Positions 25,721 to 34,675 of a DNA stretch of 64,000 bases are shown here, piece by piece. A program made the position numbers and the translations under genes. The stretch is from contig NZ_AWFD01000037.1 of assembly GCF_000682735.1 (NCBI RefSeq), positions 1-64,000 on the forward strand, in the 5' to 3' direction. Under the pieces are notes generated by a model, which did not search any database, had not been told where the DNA came from, and saw nothing but the letters and a program-made list of their open reading frames with translations. Origin of the DNA: Hyphomonas sp. CY54-11-8. GTDB taxonomy: Bacteria; Pseudomonadota; Alphaproteobacteria; Caulobacterales; Hyphomonadaceae. How positions within the stretch are numbered: the stretch's first letter is position 1; every line of letters starts with the position of its first letter.

Positions 25721-26632
25721 TCAGGCCGCAGAACGCACCAGCTCGAAGTGGGAACGCACGGTCGGCTTTTCGTCCGGTGTGCTCACGCGGCCGGTTTTCA
25801 CCAGCTCGATCATGTGGCCCAGCACCGACATGGCCGCCGCCGGATGGAGACGCTTGTCGACGTCCTTGTACATCTCTTTCACCATTTCGGGGATGAGGTT
25901 CTCCCCTTCGGAAAGATGGTGCAGGATCGCACGTTCACGCTCGCGGCGGTGCTCGGCATATTCGGTGATGAAGTGTTCGACGAAATCCTTGCCCTTCACC
26001 GGGTCGCCATGCGTCGGGTAGAGCGAGTCGAACTTCATCCCACGGATCTTCTCAAGGCTGCGCATATAGTCACCCATGTCGCCGTCCGGCGGCGCGACGA
26101 CTGTGGTGGACCAGCCCATGATATGGTCGCCCGACAGGCAGGCATTCTCTTCGCGCAGGCCGAAGCAGAGATGGTTGCAGGTGTGACCGGGCGTTTCGAT
26201 GACATCCAGCGTCCAGCCAGGGCCTGAGATGACATCGCCGTCGCCAACCTTCACATCCGGCATGAAGCCGAGATCGTCTGCACTGCCCAGCTCGCCCTTG
26301 GCCGTCGGCACACCGCAATTCTTCGCATAGGTCTTGCAGCCTGCCCATTCGGCCAGCGGCTGCGCCAGCGGCGAATGATCGGAGTGGCCATGGCTGACCA
26401 GCACATGGGTAACCTTTTCGCCTTCCAGCGCCTTTTTCAGGGCTTCGAAATGCTCTGGCTGCTCCGGCCCCGGATCGAGCACGGCCACTTCACCATGGCC
26501 GATAATGTAGACCCCGGTACCGACATAGGTGAACGGGCCGGGATTGTTCGCGATCACGCGGCGGATCAGCGGGGTCATCTGCTGGACGACGCCGTATTCG
26601 AATTCGATATCCTTGATATAAGGGATGGCCAT
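25721..26632 (-). CDS. MBL-fold metallo-hydrolase (LACTB2-like)
   Basis: 303 aa. The metal-binding motif HxHxDH is in VSHGHSDHSPLAQ, and later ligands are in ETPGHTCNHLCF, LSGDHIMGW and YPTHGDP. The last 70 residues (VEHFITEYAEHRRERERAIL onward) look like the winged-helix tail of LACTB2-type proteins, which are RNases or thioesterase-like hydrolases. It lies 35 nt after the ATP-grasp-like gene on the same strand, so the two are probably one operon. The substrate is unknown. Confidence 0.9.
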   Translation of the reverse strand: MAIPYIKDIEFEYGVVQQMTPLIRRVIANNPGPFTYVGTGVYIIGHGEVAVLDPGPEQPEHFEALKKALEGEKVTHVLVSHGHSDHSPLAQPLAEWAGCKTYAKNCGVPTAKGELGSADDLGFMPDVKVGDGDVISGPGWTLDVIETPGHTCNHLCFGLREENACLSGDHIMGWSTTVVAPPDGDMGDYMRSLEKIRGMKFDSLYPTHGDPVKGKDFVEHFITEYAEHRRERERAILHHLSEGENLIPEMVKEMYKDVDKRLHPAAAMSVLGHMIELVKTGRVSTPDEKPTVRSHFELVRSAA

Positions 26633-26667
26633 GTGCAGTCTCTCGATATTCAGCCTGCAGACATATC

Positions 26668-27606
26668 CTATCGCCGCTTCGGTGCGAACCGTGTACCGAA
26701 GGCCTGCGCCATACGACGGGTCGCTCTCAGCTTGGAACCAAGCTTCAAGGCAACCGGCGGGCCCATGTCGGTCTTGTTCGCATCGACGATATAGAGTCGT
26801 CCGCTGTTGCGATCACGTAGACAATCAATGCCGCCCCAGTCCAGTCCCATTTCCTTCGCAAAGCGTTCGATCACGGTGATTTCATCCGCCGTGTAACAAT
26901 TGCGAGGTTCGTCGAGCAGCACCTCTGCATTCTCGTTTGCAAAACGCCGTTCCAGCGGCCTGCGCTTGCGGAAGACAACGACCGGAGACCCGTTCACGAG
27001 GCAGCAGCGGAGGTCTTCCACCAGGCCACCTTCAATCTCGTTGTCGACGAGGACCTGATAACACTTGCCGGGCACCGCCTCGTCCAGCGGCCCCTCCAGA
27101 ACCCGCCCGTCATGGGCGGCGTTCAGTTCGGATTTTTCCACCATCCGGCCCGTGTAAGTCGTCGGATCAACTGCGAGCGAATAGCCCGCGGCCTTTTCGA
27201 AGGCGACGCCGACCTTTGACTTGGACACGTCATGGCATTCGAAATTGACGAGGCGTGCGCCTTCCTTGACGTCCGGCAGCTTGTTGTTCGTTTCGGTACA
27301 ATCGTCGAACTGCATGACAATGTCGGCCCTGGTGACATCGTCGATCAGCTTCGCACCGGAAACGTGCATCACTGGCCAGATAAAGTACCAGGGGCGTGGC
27401 TTGTCCGGGTAGAAAGCGATGGTCGGGCGCTTGTGGCCCTCGATCCGGCGCCAGATGCGCCAGGATTGTGCCGCTCCGTAGAATGCCAGCCAAGTGAAGA
27501 CGTCGTTGATCAGCGACAAGGTGAGCGGAATGCGGGCACCGGTTTTCTTCACCAGCATCGCGCCGTCATCGTACTTGAAATCGGTCAGCCACAACCGGTC
27601 TGTCAT
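26668..27606 (-). CDS. ATP-grasp-like hypothetical protein
   Basis: 312 aa from the ATG at 27606, chosen because AGGAG lies about 9 nt before it (an upstream in-frame ATG would add 35 unlikely residues). The C-terminal segment MGLDWGGIDCLRDRNSG followed by LYIVDANKTDMGPP resembles the metal/ATP site of ATP-grasp ligases (Asp..Asp-x-Asn). VFRKRRPLERRF could supply the ATP-binding basic residues. The N-terminal 100 residues are Trp-rich (WLAFYGAAQSWRIWRRIEG) and unrecognised. It probably ligates or modifies a peptide or small acid, and is co-transcribed with the MBL hydrolase. The identity is tentative. Confidence 0.65.
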   Translation of the reverse strand: MTDRLWLTDFKYDDGAMLVKKTGARIPLTLSLINDVFTWLAFYGAAQSWRIWRRIEGHKRPTIAFYPDKPRPWYFIWPVMHVSGAKLIDDVTRADIVMQFDDCTETNNKLPDVKEGARLVNFECHDVSKSKVGVAFEKAAGYSLAVDPTTYTGRMVEKSELNAAHDGRVLEGPLDEAVPGKCYQVLVDNEIEGGLVEDLRCCLVNGSPVVVFRKRRPLERRFANENAEVLLDEPRNCYTADEITVIERFAKEMGLDWGGIDCLRDRNSGRLYIVDANKTDMGPPVALKLGSKLRATRRMAQAFGTRFAPKRR

Positions 27607-27740
27607 TCCGTACTCTCCTGACTGGCGAACAGTACACTTAAGCACGGTTCGCGGCCGGTTTCCTGCCTCGCACGCCGCCAGCTCACTGACAACACACTTA
27701 ATGCGGCGCATTTGTGATCACCGGCCATACGGAACTGCCC

Positions 27741-28151
27741 TTAGAGCAGTGATTCGATACTGGAAAGATCGTAGCCCGCACCTGCAGCAGCGTCGACGAT
27801 TTCCTGCCCGGTGCCCTGACCCGCATGGGTCAGCGCCCAGGCCGTGATGCAGCGCGTTCCGGTGCGGCAATAAGCCAGTACAGGCTGAGGGGCCTCATTG
27901 AGGATTCCGCCCATGCGCTCGACGATTTCAGGCGTCGGAGCGCCAGAAAACGGCAGCGCGACGAAGGTCAGCCCAAGCGCTTCAGCCTTCGCCCGGATCG
28001 GCCCCATGCGCGGCTGTTCGATGCCGCCTTCCCCGTCCGGCCGGTTGGCAATGATGGTCTTGAAACCGGCTGCAGCGATTTCCTCAACGTCTTTTTCGGA
28101 AATTTGCGGAGCAACGGCGAATGCGTCTGTAACGCGGCGAATATCAGCCAT
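27741..28151 (-). CDS. DUF442/TIGR01244-type phosphatase-like protein
   Basis: 136 aa. The start MADIRRVTDAFAVAPQISEKD and the active-site loop YCRTGTRC (Cys-x4-Arg) match the Blh-type phosphatase/sulfurtransferase-like domain, a relative of dual-specificity phosphatases. In other bacteria this domain is fused to or encoded with a metallo-beta-lactamase-fold persulfide dioxygenase. Here an MBL protein lies one gene away but is of a different subfamily, so a sulfide-detoxification role is only a possibility. Confidence 0.82.
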   Translation of the reverse strand: MADIRRVTDAFAVAPQISEKDVEEIAAAGFKTIIANRPDGEGGIEQPRMGPIRAKAEALGLTFVALPFSGAPTPEIVERMGGILNEAPQPVLAYCRTGTRCITAWALTHAGQGTGQEIVDAAAGAGYDLSSIESLL

Positions 28152-28217
28152 TTGGGAGGGTCCTGTCTGTTGAGACGGTCTTGATCGATTCGGATACCTA
28201 GCTAAGGAAGGATATCC

Positions 28218-28241
28218 GTTCTGCCAAGGTTTTGGCGGAAC
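28218..28241. repeat. 10-bp hairpin in the oppB leader
   Basis: GTTCTGCCAA (28218-28227), loop GGTT, TTGGCGGAAC (28232-28241) form a hairpin with one G-U pair, followed by ACACCTTTTCG. It lies about 43 nt before the permease start, in the divergent region with the DUF442 gene. It could be an operator, an attenuator with a weak T-run, or an mRNA 5' structure. Confidence 0.5.
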
Positions 28242-28283
28242 ACCTTTTCGCTATGGCCCTGCAACAACGACGGAAATTTGCCC

Positions 28284-29255
28284 TTGTCCACCCTGCAGCG
28301 CGCCCTCAGCCGGATCCCGTGGGGCTACACCGCCCGCCGCCTGCTGATCGCCATTCCCACCATGCTGGCCATCATCACCATGGCCTTCCTGATGATGCGT
28401 GCGGCGCCTGGCGGGCCATTTGACGGGGAACGCAAGCTCCCAGCGGCCACCGAGAAGGCCATCGCCGCCAAATTCGGCTTCGACAAGCCTCTGCATGAGC
28501 AATATTTCGACTATGTCGGCGGCGTCCTTCAGGGCGATTTCGGCCCCTCCTACAAGACGCTCGGCAAGAGCGTGAATGACCTGATCGCCGACGGCCTGCC
28601 CATTTCCCTGGCTATCGGCTCCCTGGCAATGATCCTGGGCATAACACTTGGCACATTGCTGGGCGTATTTGCGGGGCTCAGGCAAAACTCCTCGGCAGAT
28701 TATGGCGTCATGGGCCTCGCAATGTTCGGAATATCCATTCCGACCTTTGTGACCGGGCCGATCCTGATCCTTATTTTCGCGCTTGGTGCCGGCATATTTG
28801 CCGTGGGCGGCCTCGGCACTTACCCCAATATCGGCATGAGCTGGCACAACATGACCCTGCCGGTCATCACGCTGGCCCTGCCGCAGATTGCCATCATCTC
28901 CCGCCTGATGCGCGCCTCGATCATCGAGACGATGCGCTCCAACCATATCCGCACCGCCCGCTCCAAGGGCCTGTCAGAGCGCCAGGTGATCGCCCGCCAT
29001 GCGCTGCCTGCCGCGCTGCTGCCTCTGATCTCCTATGCCGGCCCGGCCATGGCGCGGGTCATGACCGGTTCGGTCGTGATCGAGAAAGTGTTCGGCCTGC
29101 CGGGGCTCGGCTCCTACTTCGTCAATGGCGCGCTGAACCGTGACTATACGCTCGTGATGGGCGCGATCATCGTTTACGCCGGCCTGATCGTGATCCTGAA
29201 CCTCGTCGCCGACATCCTCTACGCGGTGCTCGATCCGAAAGTGAAGTACGACTGA
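28284..29255 (+). CDS. oligopeptide-type ABC transporter permease (OppB/DppB-like)
   Basis: 323 aa, six membrane segments. The N-terminal pattern MLAIITMAFLMMRAAPGGPFD and the EAA loop IRTARSKGLSERQVIARHAL are typical of the first permease of peptide/nickel importers. No ATG is available. TTG at 28278 and TTG at 28284 are the choices. I prefer 28284, because GGAAA at 28272-28276 is then 7-8 nt away. The stop overlaps the next permease start (TGATG). No ATPase or binding-protein gene is adjacent. Confidence 0.92.
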   Translation: MSTLQRALSRIPWGYTARRLLIAIPTMLAIITMAFLMMRAAPGGPFDGERKLPAATEKAIAAKFGFDKPLHEQYFDYVGGVLQGDFGPSYKTLGKSVNDLIADGLPISLAIGSLAMILGITLGTLLGVFAGLRQNSSADYGVMGLAMFGISIPTFVTGPILILIFALGAGIFAVGGLGTYPNIGMSWHNMTLPVITLALPQIAIISRLMRASIIETMRSNHIRTARSKGLSERQVIARHALPAALLPLISYAGPAMARVMTGSVVIEKVFGLPGLGSYFVNGALNRDYTLVMGAIIVYAGLIVILNLVADILYAVLDPKVKYD

Positions 29256-30166
29256 TGAGCCAGGCTGACCAGCTTCTCGATCCCACCGGCCGCGTGGAAC
29301 CTGTGAACCAGGCCATCGCCGGCGGCCGCTCCCTCTGGGATGACGCCCGCGCGCGCCTCTTCCACAACAAGGCCGCTGTGGCCTCCATGTGGGTGCTGGG
29401 CGTGCTGGTTGTCATCGCAATCATCGGCCCGATGGTCTGGGTACACGACTATCGCGCGATCTCGGGCGCACGCGCGATTGCCCCGACTTTCGAGAATATG
29501 CACATCCTCGGCACGGACCTGCAGGGACGCGACCTGATGGCCCGCCTGATGATCGGCCTGCGCATCTCGCTCATGGTCGGTGTTGTCGCGACCGCGGTCA
29601 GCCTCGTCATCGGCGTCACCTGGGGCGCCACCGCCGGTTATCTCGGCGGCCGGGTCGACAATTTCATGATGCGCATCGTGGACGTGCTCTACGCCCTGCC
29701 CTTCATCTTCTTCGTCATCCTGCTGCTGACCGTGTTCGAGCGGAACATCTTCCTGATCTTCGCCGCCATCGGCGCGATTGAATGGCTGACCATGGCACGG
29801 ATCGTTCGCGGCCAGACCCTCGCCATCAAAGGCAAGGAGTTCATCGAGGCCGCCCGCGCCGCCGGTGTCAGCCGCCGCGCGATCATCCTGCGCCACATCC
29901 TGCCCAACGTGATCGGCCCTGTGGCCGTTTACGTGACCCTGACCATCCCGGTCGTGATCCTGGCAGAGAGCTTCCTCTCCTTCCTCGGCCTCGGCGTGAA
30001 TGAGCCGCTGACCTCGCTCGGCGTGCTGATTTCCGATGGCGCGGCGCGGATGGAAGAGAAGCCCTGGATGCTGCTCGCCCCGGCCGGAACGATGGCCGTC
30101 ACCCTGCTCTGCCTGAACTTCATCGGCGACGGCCTGCGCGACGCGCTGGACCCGAAGGACCGTTAG
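29255..30166 (+). CDS. oligopeptide-type ABC transporter permease (OppC/DppC-like)
   Basis: 303 aa inner-membrane protein. An N-terminal OppC segment is followed by six predicted helices, HILGTDLQGRDLMARLMIGLR (family hallmark) and the EAA loop FIEAARAAGVSRRAIILRHI, which contacts the ATPase. It forms a heterodimeric channel with the preceding gene, with which it overlaps by one base. It ends in a 4-nt overlap with the convergent NTF2-like gene (stops share TTAG at 30163-30166). Substrate unknown. Confidence 0.93.
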   Translation: MSQADQLLDPTGRVEPVNQAIAGGRSLWDDARARLFHNKAAVASMWVLGVLVVIAIIGPMVWVHDYRAISGARAIAPTFENMHILGTDLQGRDLMARLMIGLRISLMVGVVATAVSLVIGVTWGATAGYLGGRVDNFMMRIVDVLYALPFIFFVILLLTVFERNIFLIFAAIGAIEWLTMARIVRGQTLAIKGKEFIEAARAAGVSRRAIILRHILPNVIGPVAVYVTLTIPVVILAESFLSFLGLGVNEPLTSLGVLISDGAARMEEKPWMLLAPAGTMAVTLLCLNFIGDGLRDALDPKDR

Positions 30167-30570
30167 ACGTTCACAATATTTGTCACGGTCTCACGGAAGA
30201 AATCCAACATGCCGTCTGTCTCATGTGAGATAATGAACGTAACGCTGGTCACATCGCGCTGTCTTTCACCGTAAAAGAAGCGCTGATTGAAGCGTGTCAG
30301 ATGCCAGCCATCTCCCAAAGCGAAGACATCAATTCCCAGCGCTTCAGTGCCTTTTGGAAAGACGTCCTGGCTGAGTTGGACCATCACACCCATCAGGGCT
30401 TCACGGGAATTTGCCAGCTGCCAGCTCGTATCCGCTTCGTCGCGGAAGTGGTCGATGCGGAAATCGACGTCGTCCGCAATCAGTTCGAAGAGTGACGGAT
30501 CGCCGGCAGCGAACCTGGAAAGTACCTGCCCAATGGTCGTCTCTGCTGTTTTGGTAAGGGTCGGTTGCAT
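30163..30570 (-). CDS. NTF2/SnoaL-like small protein
   Basis: 135 aa from the ATG at 30570 (GGAG about 9 nt upstream). The pattern TIGQVLSRFAAGDPSLFELIADD and the following beta-rich half (RFNQRFFYGERQRDVTSVTF) fit the NTF2-like cone fold, used for polyketide cyclases, isomerases or ligand-binding proteins. It is divergent from a LysR gene with a palindromic site in between, so it is probably that regulator's target. Confidence 0.75.
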   Translation of the reverse strand: MQPTLTKTAETTIGQVLSRFAAGDPSLFELIADDVDFRIDHFRDEADTSWQLANSREALMGVMVQLSQDVFPKGTEALGIDVFALGDGWHLTRFNQRFFYGERQRDVTSVTFIISHETDGMLDFFRETVTNIVNV

Positions 30571-30642
30571 GATCAAAGCTCCTTTCGCTGTGATGCCTTC
30601 CATATGCGACCGCGCAGAAGTCTAGGCTATTGCTATTCTATA

Positions 30643-30655
30643 TATGTTTGACATA
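30643..30655. promoter_or_regulatory. candidate LysR operator (T-N11-A)
   Basis: TATGTTTGACATA is a perfect 5-bp palindrome with a 3-nt centre and fits the T-N11-A core of LysR-type operators. It lies 10 nt before the LysR start and about 73 nt before the divergent NTF2-like gene, the usual place for an autoregulating LysR site. Confidence 0.55.
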
Positions 30656-30665
30656 GTTATTGCCT

Positions 30666-31487
30666 ATGATTGATCTGACCACACTGCGCTACTTCACCAG
30701 TGCCTTCGAGACCGGCACCTTCAGCCAGGCCGCCCGCGCAAACGGCGTCAGCCAGCCGACCGTGTCCGCGGCGATCCAGAAACTGGAAGAAACGCTGAGC
30801 GCCCCTTTGTTTCAGCGGTCGAAATCCGGCCTGACGCCGACGGCGCTGGCACGCCGGCTCTATTCCGATGCCGAGCAGAGCGTCACCCATCTCTCGACAT
30901 TGGAAGACCGCCTGCGCGACCTGCCGCAGCAGACCGTCCGCTTTCATTGCGCGCCTGATGTTCTGGTTCACGGGATCGCGCCAGACCTGAGCCGCGTCCG
31001 CCGCAAATCCGCGACGTTGACCTTCAGCTTCACCGAAACCGCAGAAGACAGCGATATCGCCTATTTGTCCGAAGCCTGCGTTCCGGGAAATCATGCGTTC
31101 ATCCCCCTGACGGAAGAACCCTTCTGCGTTGCTGTTGCGCGTTTCCACCCACTCGCCTCCCTGTCCGGGTTGCATCTGGCCGATCTGCAGGAGTATCCGC
31201 TGATCCACCGGCCCTATTGCCCGAATGCGGATCATATGCAGCTCGTCCCGTCCCTCGCATCTCCTGTCGCGCAGGCCATGAATGACAGCCAATTGCTGGA
31301 GCTGGTGGCGGCCGGGCTCGGCATCGCGTTTGTGCCCCGCTCGCATGGAGACGGGCGTGACGACATCACGGTTTTGCCCCTGCGCGACGTGGAAACAGGC
31401 ACACGCAAGGTCGGCATCTCGCATCGCAAGACAGCCTTCGCCAAAGGACTGGCTCAGGAGCTGACACTGACCCGTCCGGCGACCTGA
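30666..31487 (+). CDS. LysR-family transcriptional regulator
   Basis: 273 aa from the ATG at 30666 (a TTG two codons earlier is also possible). The N-terminal helix-turn-helix LRYFTSAFETGTFSQAARAN, with VSQPTVSAAIQKLEE, is classical. The rest is a periplasmic-binding-protein-like effector domain, slightly shorter than the usual 290-300 aa. It probably regulates the divergent NTF2-like gene through the palindrome at 30643-30655. Effector unknown. Confidence 0.92.
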   Translation: MIDLTTLRYFTSAFETGTFSQAARANGVSQPTVSAAIQKLEETLSAPLFQRSKSGLTPTALARRLYSDAEQSVTHLSTLEDRLRDLPQQTVRFHCAPDVLVHGIAPDLSRVRRKSATLTFSFTETAEDSDIAYLSEACVPGNHAFIPLTEEPFCVAVARFHPLASLSGLHLADLQEYPLIHRPYCPNADHMQLVPSLASPVAQAMNDSQLLELVAAGLGIAFVPRSHGDGRDDITVLPLRDVETGTRKVGISHRKTAFAKGLAQELTLTRPAT

Positions 31488-31647
31488 TAACGCCGGACGC
31501 GAAGCGCTGGCCCCGAAAGCGCCCTCAGCTGCAGAATTTTGTGTTCTGCCGGGCACATACTGACCTGAAACACCCCTGACGGGATTGGATTTTTCCTGTG
31601 GGTGTCCCATCTCTCCAGTATCCCGAAATCCGAGAGAGGCGGCCCGG

Positions 31648-32856
31648 TTGGCTCTATTTCTGTTCCTTTGCAGCCTGGTCGTCTTTACCAGCTTTGCCAT
31701 GATGCCGCTGGCGCGCCGGGCGGGTGCGCCGTTCCTGCTCCTGGCCTTGGTCATCGGCATGCTGCTTGGGGAAGATGGCCCGGGCGGAATACAGTTCAGC
31801 AATTTCGGTCTGGCCTTTGATCTGGGCAGTGTGGCGCTCGCGGTCATCCTGTTTGCCGGCGGACTGGAGGCCGAGCGTTCGGTCTTCCGCACGGCGGGCA
31901 TTCCCGCCATCAGCCTGGCTACGCTCGGTGTACTGATCACGGGCGCCGTGACAGGAATTGCCGCCATCTTCATCCTGAACCTGCCCTGGCTGCAGGGCCT
32001 GCTGCTGGGCGCCGCCGTTGCCTCGACAGATGCCGCGGCGACCTTCCTTCTGGTGCAGCAAAGCGGCGTGAACCTGCGCCGGAAACTGCGGGACACGCTG
32101 ATGCTGGAGTCCGGGATCAACGACCCGATGGCCATTTTCCTCACCGTCTCGCTCACCATGCTGGTCGCAGCCCAGCCTGCAGGCACGGCAACGGACCTTG
32201 CCGGTTTTGCCCTCTTCCTCGCCCAGCAGGCCGGGATCGGACTTGTGGCAGGGCTTGGCGGCGGACGGCTCCTCGCCTGGCTGACAGACCGATTGAGCCT
32301 GCCAATGGGCACCTATCCGGCGATGACCCTGTCCGGCGCGCTGACCATCTATGCGGGCACCACCCTTCTGGGGGGCAGTGGATTCCTGGCGGTCTACCTC
32401 GCCGGGTTTATGCTGAAGGCCTATCTGCGCCGTCCCATCGACCGGATCGAGGATTTCAACGAGGCCTTCCAGTGGCTATGCCAGATGGTGCTGTTCCTGA
32501 TGCTCGGCCTGCTGGTGACACCGAGCGCGCTGCTCAAGGATTTCTGGCCGGCGATTGCCTGCGCCGGAGTGCTCATGCTGATCGCCCGCCCGCTGGCCGT
32601 GTTCGCCAGCGTGAGCTGGATGGGCTTTTCGCTGAAGGAAAATTTGTTCCTCAGCTGGGTGGGCCTGCGCGGAGCGGTGCCGGTACTGCTGGCGATCTAT
32701 CCCGTCATCGCACCCGGGCCGGTGACCGTCGGCTTCTTCAACATCGTCTTCGTCATCGTCACGGTGTCTCTCATTACACAGGGCTGGACGATTTCCCAGG
32801 CGGCGCGCTGGCTGAAGCTCGGCGATACAGCGGAGCCCCAGCCCGCAAAGACCTAG
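31648..32856 (+). CDS. cation:proton antiporter (NhaP2/CvrA-like)
   Basis: 402 aa from TTG at 31648, chosen because GAGAGAGG precedes it and the first membrane helix (ALFLFLCSLVVFTSFAMM) then starts at once. The frame is open further upstream (TTG at 31585). About 12 membrane helices are visible. CPA1 motifs include GMLLGEDGPGG, AVASTDAAATFLL (the family Asp pair region) and SWVGLRGAVPVLLAIYP. It lacks the C-terminal TrkA-C domain of full-length CvrA. It exchanges Na+ or K+ for H+ and helps pH or osmotic balance. Confidence 0.9.
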   Translation: MALFLFLCSLVVFTSFAMMPLARRAGAPFLLLALVIGMLLGEDGPGGIQFSNFGLAFDLGSVALAVILFAGGLEAERSVFRTAGIPAISLATLGVLITGAVTGIAAIFILNLPWLQGLLLGAAVASTDAAATFLLVQQSGVNLRRKLRDTLMLESGINDPMAIFLTVSLTMLVAAQPAGTATDLAGFALFLAQQAGIGLVAGLGGGRLLAWLTDRLSLPMGTYPAMTLSGALTIYAGTTLLGGSGFLAVYLAGFMLKAYLRRPIDRIEDFNEAFQWLCQMVLFLMLGLLVTPSALLKDFWPAIACAGVLMLIARPLAVFASVSWMGFSLKENLFLSWVGLRGAVPVLLAIYPVIAPGPVTVGFFNIVFVIVTVSLITQGWTISQAARWLKLGDTAEPQPAKT

Positions 32857-32954
32857 CCCATCCGGGCTTCCGTGGAGAAGCCCGTGACGGCTCCGCCGGC
32901 CTCTTGCCTGACCTGTGAAGGCCCGGCACACTCCCCGTAACGGGAGGACAATCC

Positions 32955-33812
32955 ATGCGCCGGAAAACAGCCATCAGCGCTGTCATGCTCAGCCTTGCGC
33001 TGACAGCCCAGCCAGCCGCATGCGCCTCCCCGCCAGTGGAGACCGAGATGACAGCCCCCAAGACCCATGCCTTCCAGTCGTTTGACGGCACCACCATCTC
33101 CTATCTTGAGCTTGGCGACGGGCCGGTCGTCCTGTTGCTGCACGGCTTCACGGCGAATGCGGACACGAACTGGGTCCGGCCGGGCATTGCGCAGAAGATT
33201 GCGGACGCAGGCTATCGCGTCATCGCGCCGGACATGCGCGGCCATGGCGCCTCGCCGGTGCCGGACGATCCCGCCAGCTGGCCGCGTGATGCCATCGCCC
33301 GCGACCAGATCGCGCTGATGAAACACCTCGGCGCCGCACCCTATGCCGTGGTCGGCTATTCCATGGGTGCGATCAGCGCGCTGCGCTATGAGCTCCTGAC
33401 AAGATCCAGCAACCGGCTTGTCCTGGGCGGTGTTGGGGACTCCGTCGCTGATGAGAGAAATTCAAGCCGCAATGACGGCTTCCGGGCGGCCATAGAGTCC
33501 GCGATGCGCGGAGAAGATACACCCGGTGCAAAAGCCATCCTCGCGCGGGCGAAAGCCACCGGCGGCACGCTGGAAGGCTATCTCGGCGCGCTGTCGTCCC
33601 GGGTCTATACCGGGCGGGACCTGCTGGAGACATTCGACCTGCCCGTCCTGGTGGTCACAGGCGATCAGGATACGGACAATGGATCCGGCGAAGCGCTGGC
33701 ACAGATCATCTCCGGCGCACGATACCAGCAGGTCACCGGCACCCACGTATCCGCCGTGGGTGACCCGGCGCTGCCGGAGGCGATCATCGCCTTCCTGAAT
33801 GAAGGGCGCTAG
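32955..33812 (+). CDS. secreted alpha/beta hydrolase
   Basis: 285 aa. A signal peptide (RRKTAISAVMLSLALTAQPA, with a Cys soon after that could make it a lipoprotein, although the lipobox is poor) precedes the hydrolase. VVLLLHGFTANADTNW is the oxyanion-hole His-Gly, VVGYSMGAIS the nucleophile elbow (GYSMG), VTGDQDTDNGS the acid and VTGTHVSAVGD the His. The triad is complete. It should act in the periplasm or envelope on an ester or lactone. It ends in a 4-nt overlap with the convergent DUF1499 gene. The ribosome-binding site is CGGGAGGA. Confidence 0.88.
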   Translation: MRRKTAISAVMLSLALTAQPAACASPPVETEMTAPKTHAFQSFDGTTISYLELGDGPVVLLLHGFTANADTNWVRPGIAQKIADAGYRVIAPDMRGHGASPVPDDPASWPRDAIARDQIALMKHLGAAPYAVVGYSMGAISALRYELLTRSSNRLVLGGVGDSVADERNSSRNDGFRAAIESAMRGEDTPGAKAILARAKATGGTLEGYLGALSSRVYTGRDLLETFDLPVLVVTGDQDTDNGSGEALAQIISGARYQQVTGTHVSAVGDPALPEAIIAFLNEGR

Positions 33813-34675
33813 AGCCGCGCTTCGAAATCTTCGAGGAACAGTTTCACACGCTTGGCGTTGGCGCCGAGATCCGACAGGCCGACGCGGCTGACAGAGCGGA
33901 CATCCACGCGCGAGCCGCCTTCGCCTTCCGGCATCACGCGGATCATCACGTCGTCCTTGAACTCGAACCAGAAGGTCGTGTCGGTGGCTTCGATCCGGCC
34001 CTCTTCAGGCTCTGCCGTGACAATGGTCCAGCCCCGGTCGTTCACTGTTTCCAGCGCAGCCTGATAGGCCATGTCGAACGGTACGGCCGGCAGGATCACC
34101 GTCTCCAGCTGCGGGTAAGGCGCCGCGACTTCTTTTTTCTGAGTGTCAGGGTCGAACTCGGCCTGTTCCTGCACTTCGGAGACAAGGCGCCCTTCCATGC
34201 CCGGCCAGTTGCCTTTGGCACCGTCGGAAATGACGGGGGCTTCCTCGATTTCGTTATAGGCGCCTGTCGAGGCCCGGGCCGAGAGCAGCGCCGGGGTCGG
34301 CATGATTGGTTTTGTCCAGTCGGTCTGGATGTCGTGCAGCGGCGGCAAGCGCTTGGCGTTCTCGCCAGCAGCAAACAGGCGTCCCATGGAGAGACCGGAC
34401 ACAAGCAGGGCTGCCAGCGCCAGGATGAAGGGCCGTTTGCGCGGCGCCATGACCAGCGAAACGATGATGGCGATCATGGAGACCGCGAGCGCCGCCATGA
34501 CGATTTTCGGGCCCCAGCCCATGGTCAGCGTCCCAAAGCCAGTCCGCCAGTCCCAGAGGCCGAGCTTTGTGCCGCCCGCGGCGATGAAGAACCACAAGAC
34601 TCCGAATATCGCGAAAGCAAGCGCAAAAGCCGAAAACCGGCCGCGCCAGCCGCCATTCTGCGAAATATCTGACAT
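33809..34675 (-). CDS. DUF1499 membrane protein
   Basis: 288 aa from the ATG at 34675 (GAGGGAAG before it). Three membrane segments lie in the first 110 residues. The remainder carries the DUF1499 pattern: LPPLHDIQTDWTKP, then GWTIVTAEPEEGRIEATDTT, FWFEFKDDVMIRV and DVRSVSRVGLSDLGANAKR. Function is not known. It is widespread in proteobacteria. Its stop shares the CTAG tetramer with the convergent hydrolase. Confidence 0.88.
   Translation of the reverse strand: MSDISQNGGWRGRFSAFALAFAIFGVLWFFIAAGGTKLGLWDWRTGFGTLTMGWGPKIVMAALAVSMIAIIVSLVMAPRKRPFILALAALLVSGLSMGRLFAAGENAKRLPPLHDIQTDWTKPIMPTPALLSARASTGAYNEIEEAPVISDGAKGNWPGMEGRLVSEVQEQAEFDPDTQKKEVAAPYPQLETVILPAVPFDMAYQAALETVNDRGWTIVTAEPEEGRIEATDTTFWFEFKDDVMIRVMPEGEGGSRVDVRSVSRVGLSDLGANAKRVKLFLEDFEARL

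Noticed and set aside
27634-27701. ACACTTAA twice, 60 bp apart, upstream of the ATP-grasp-like gene
   Set aside because: Only 8 bp long with no other support.
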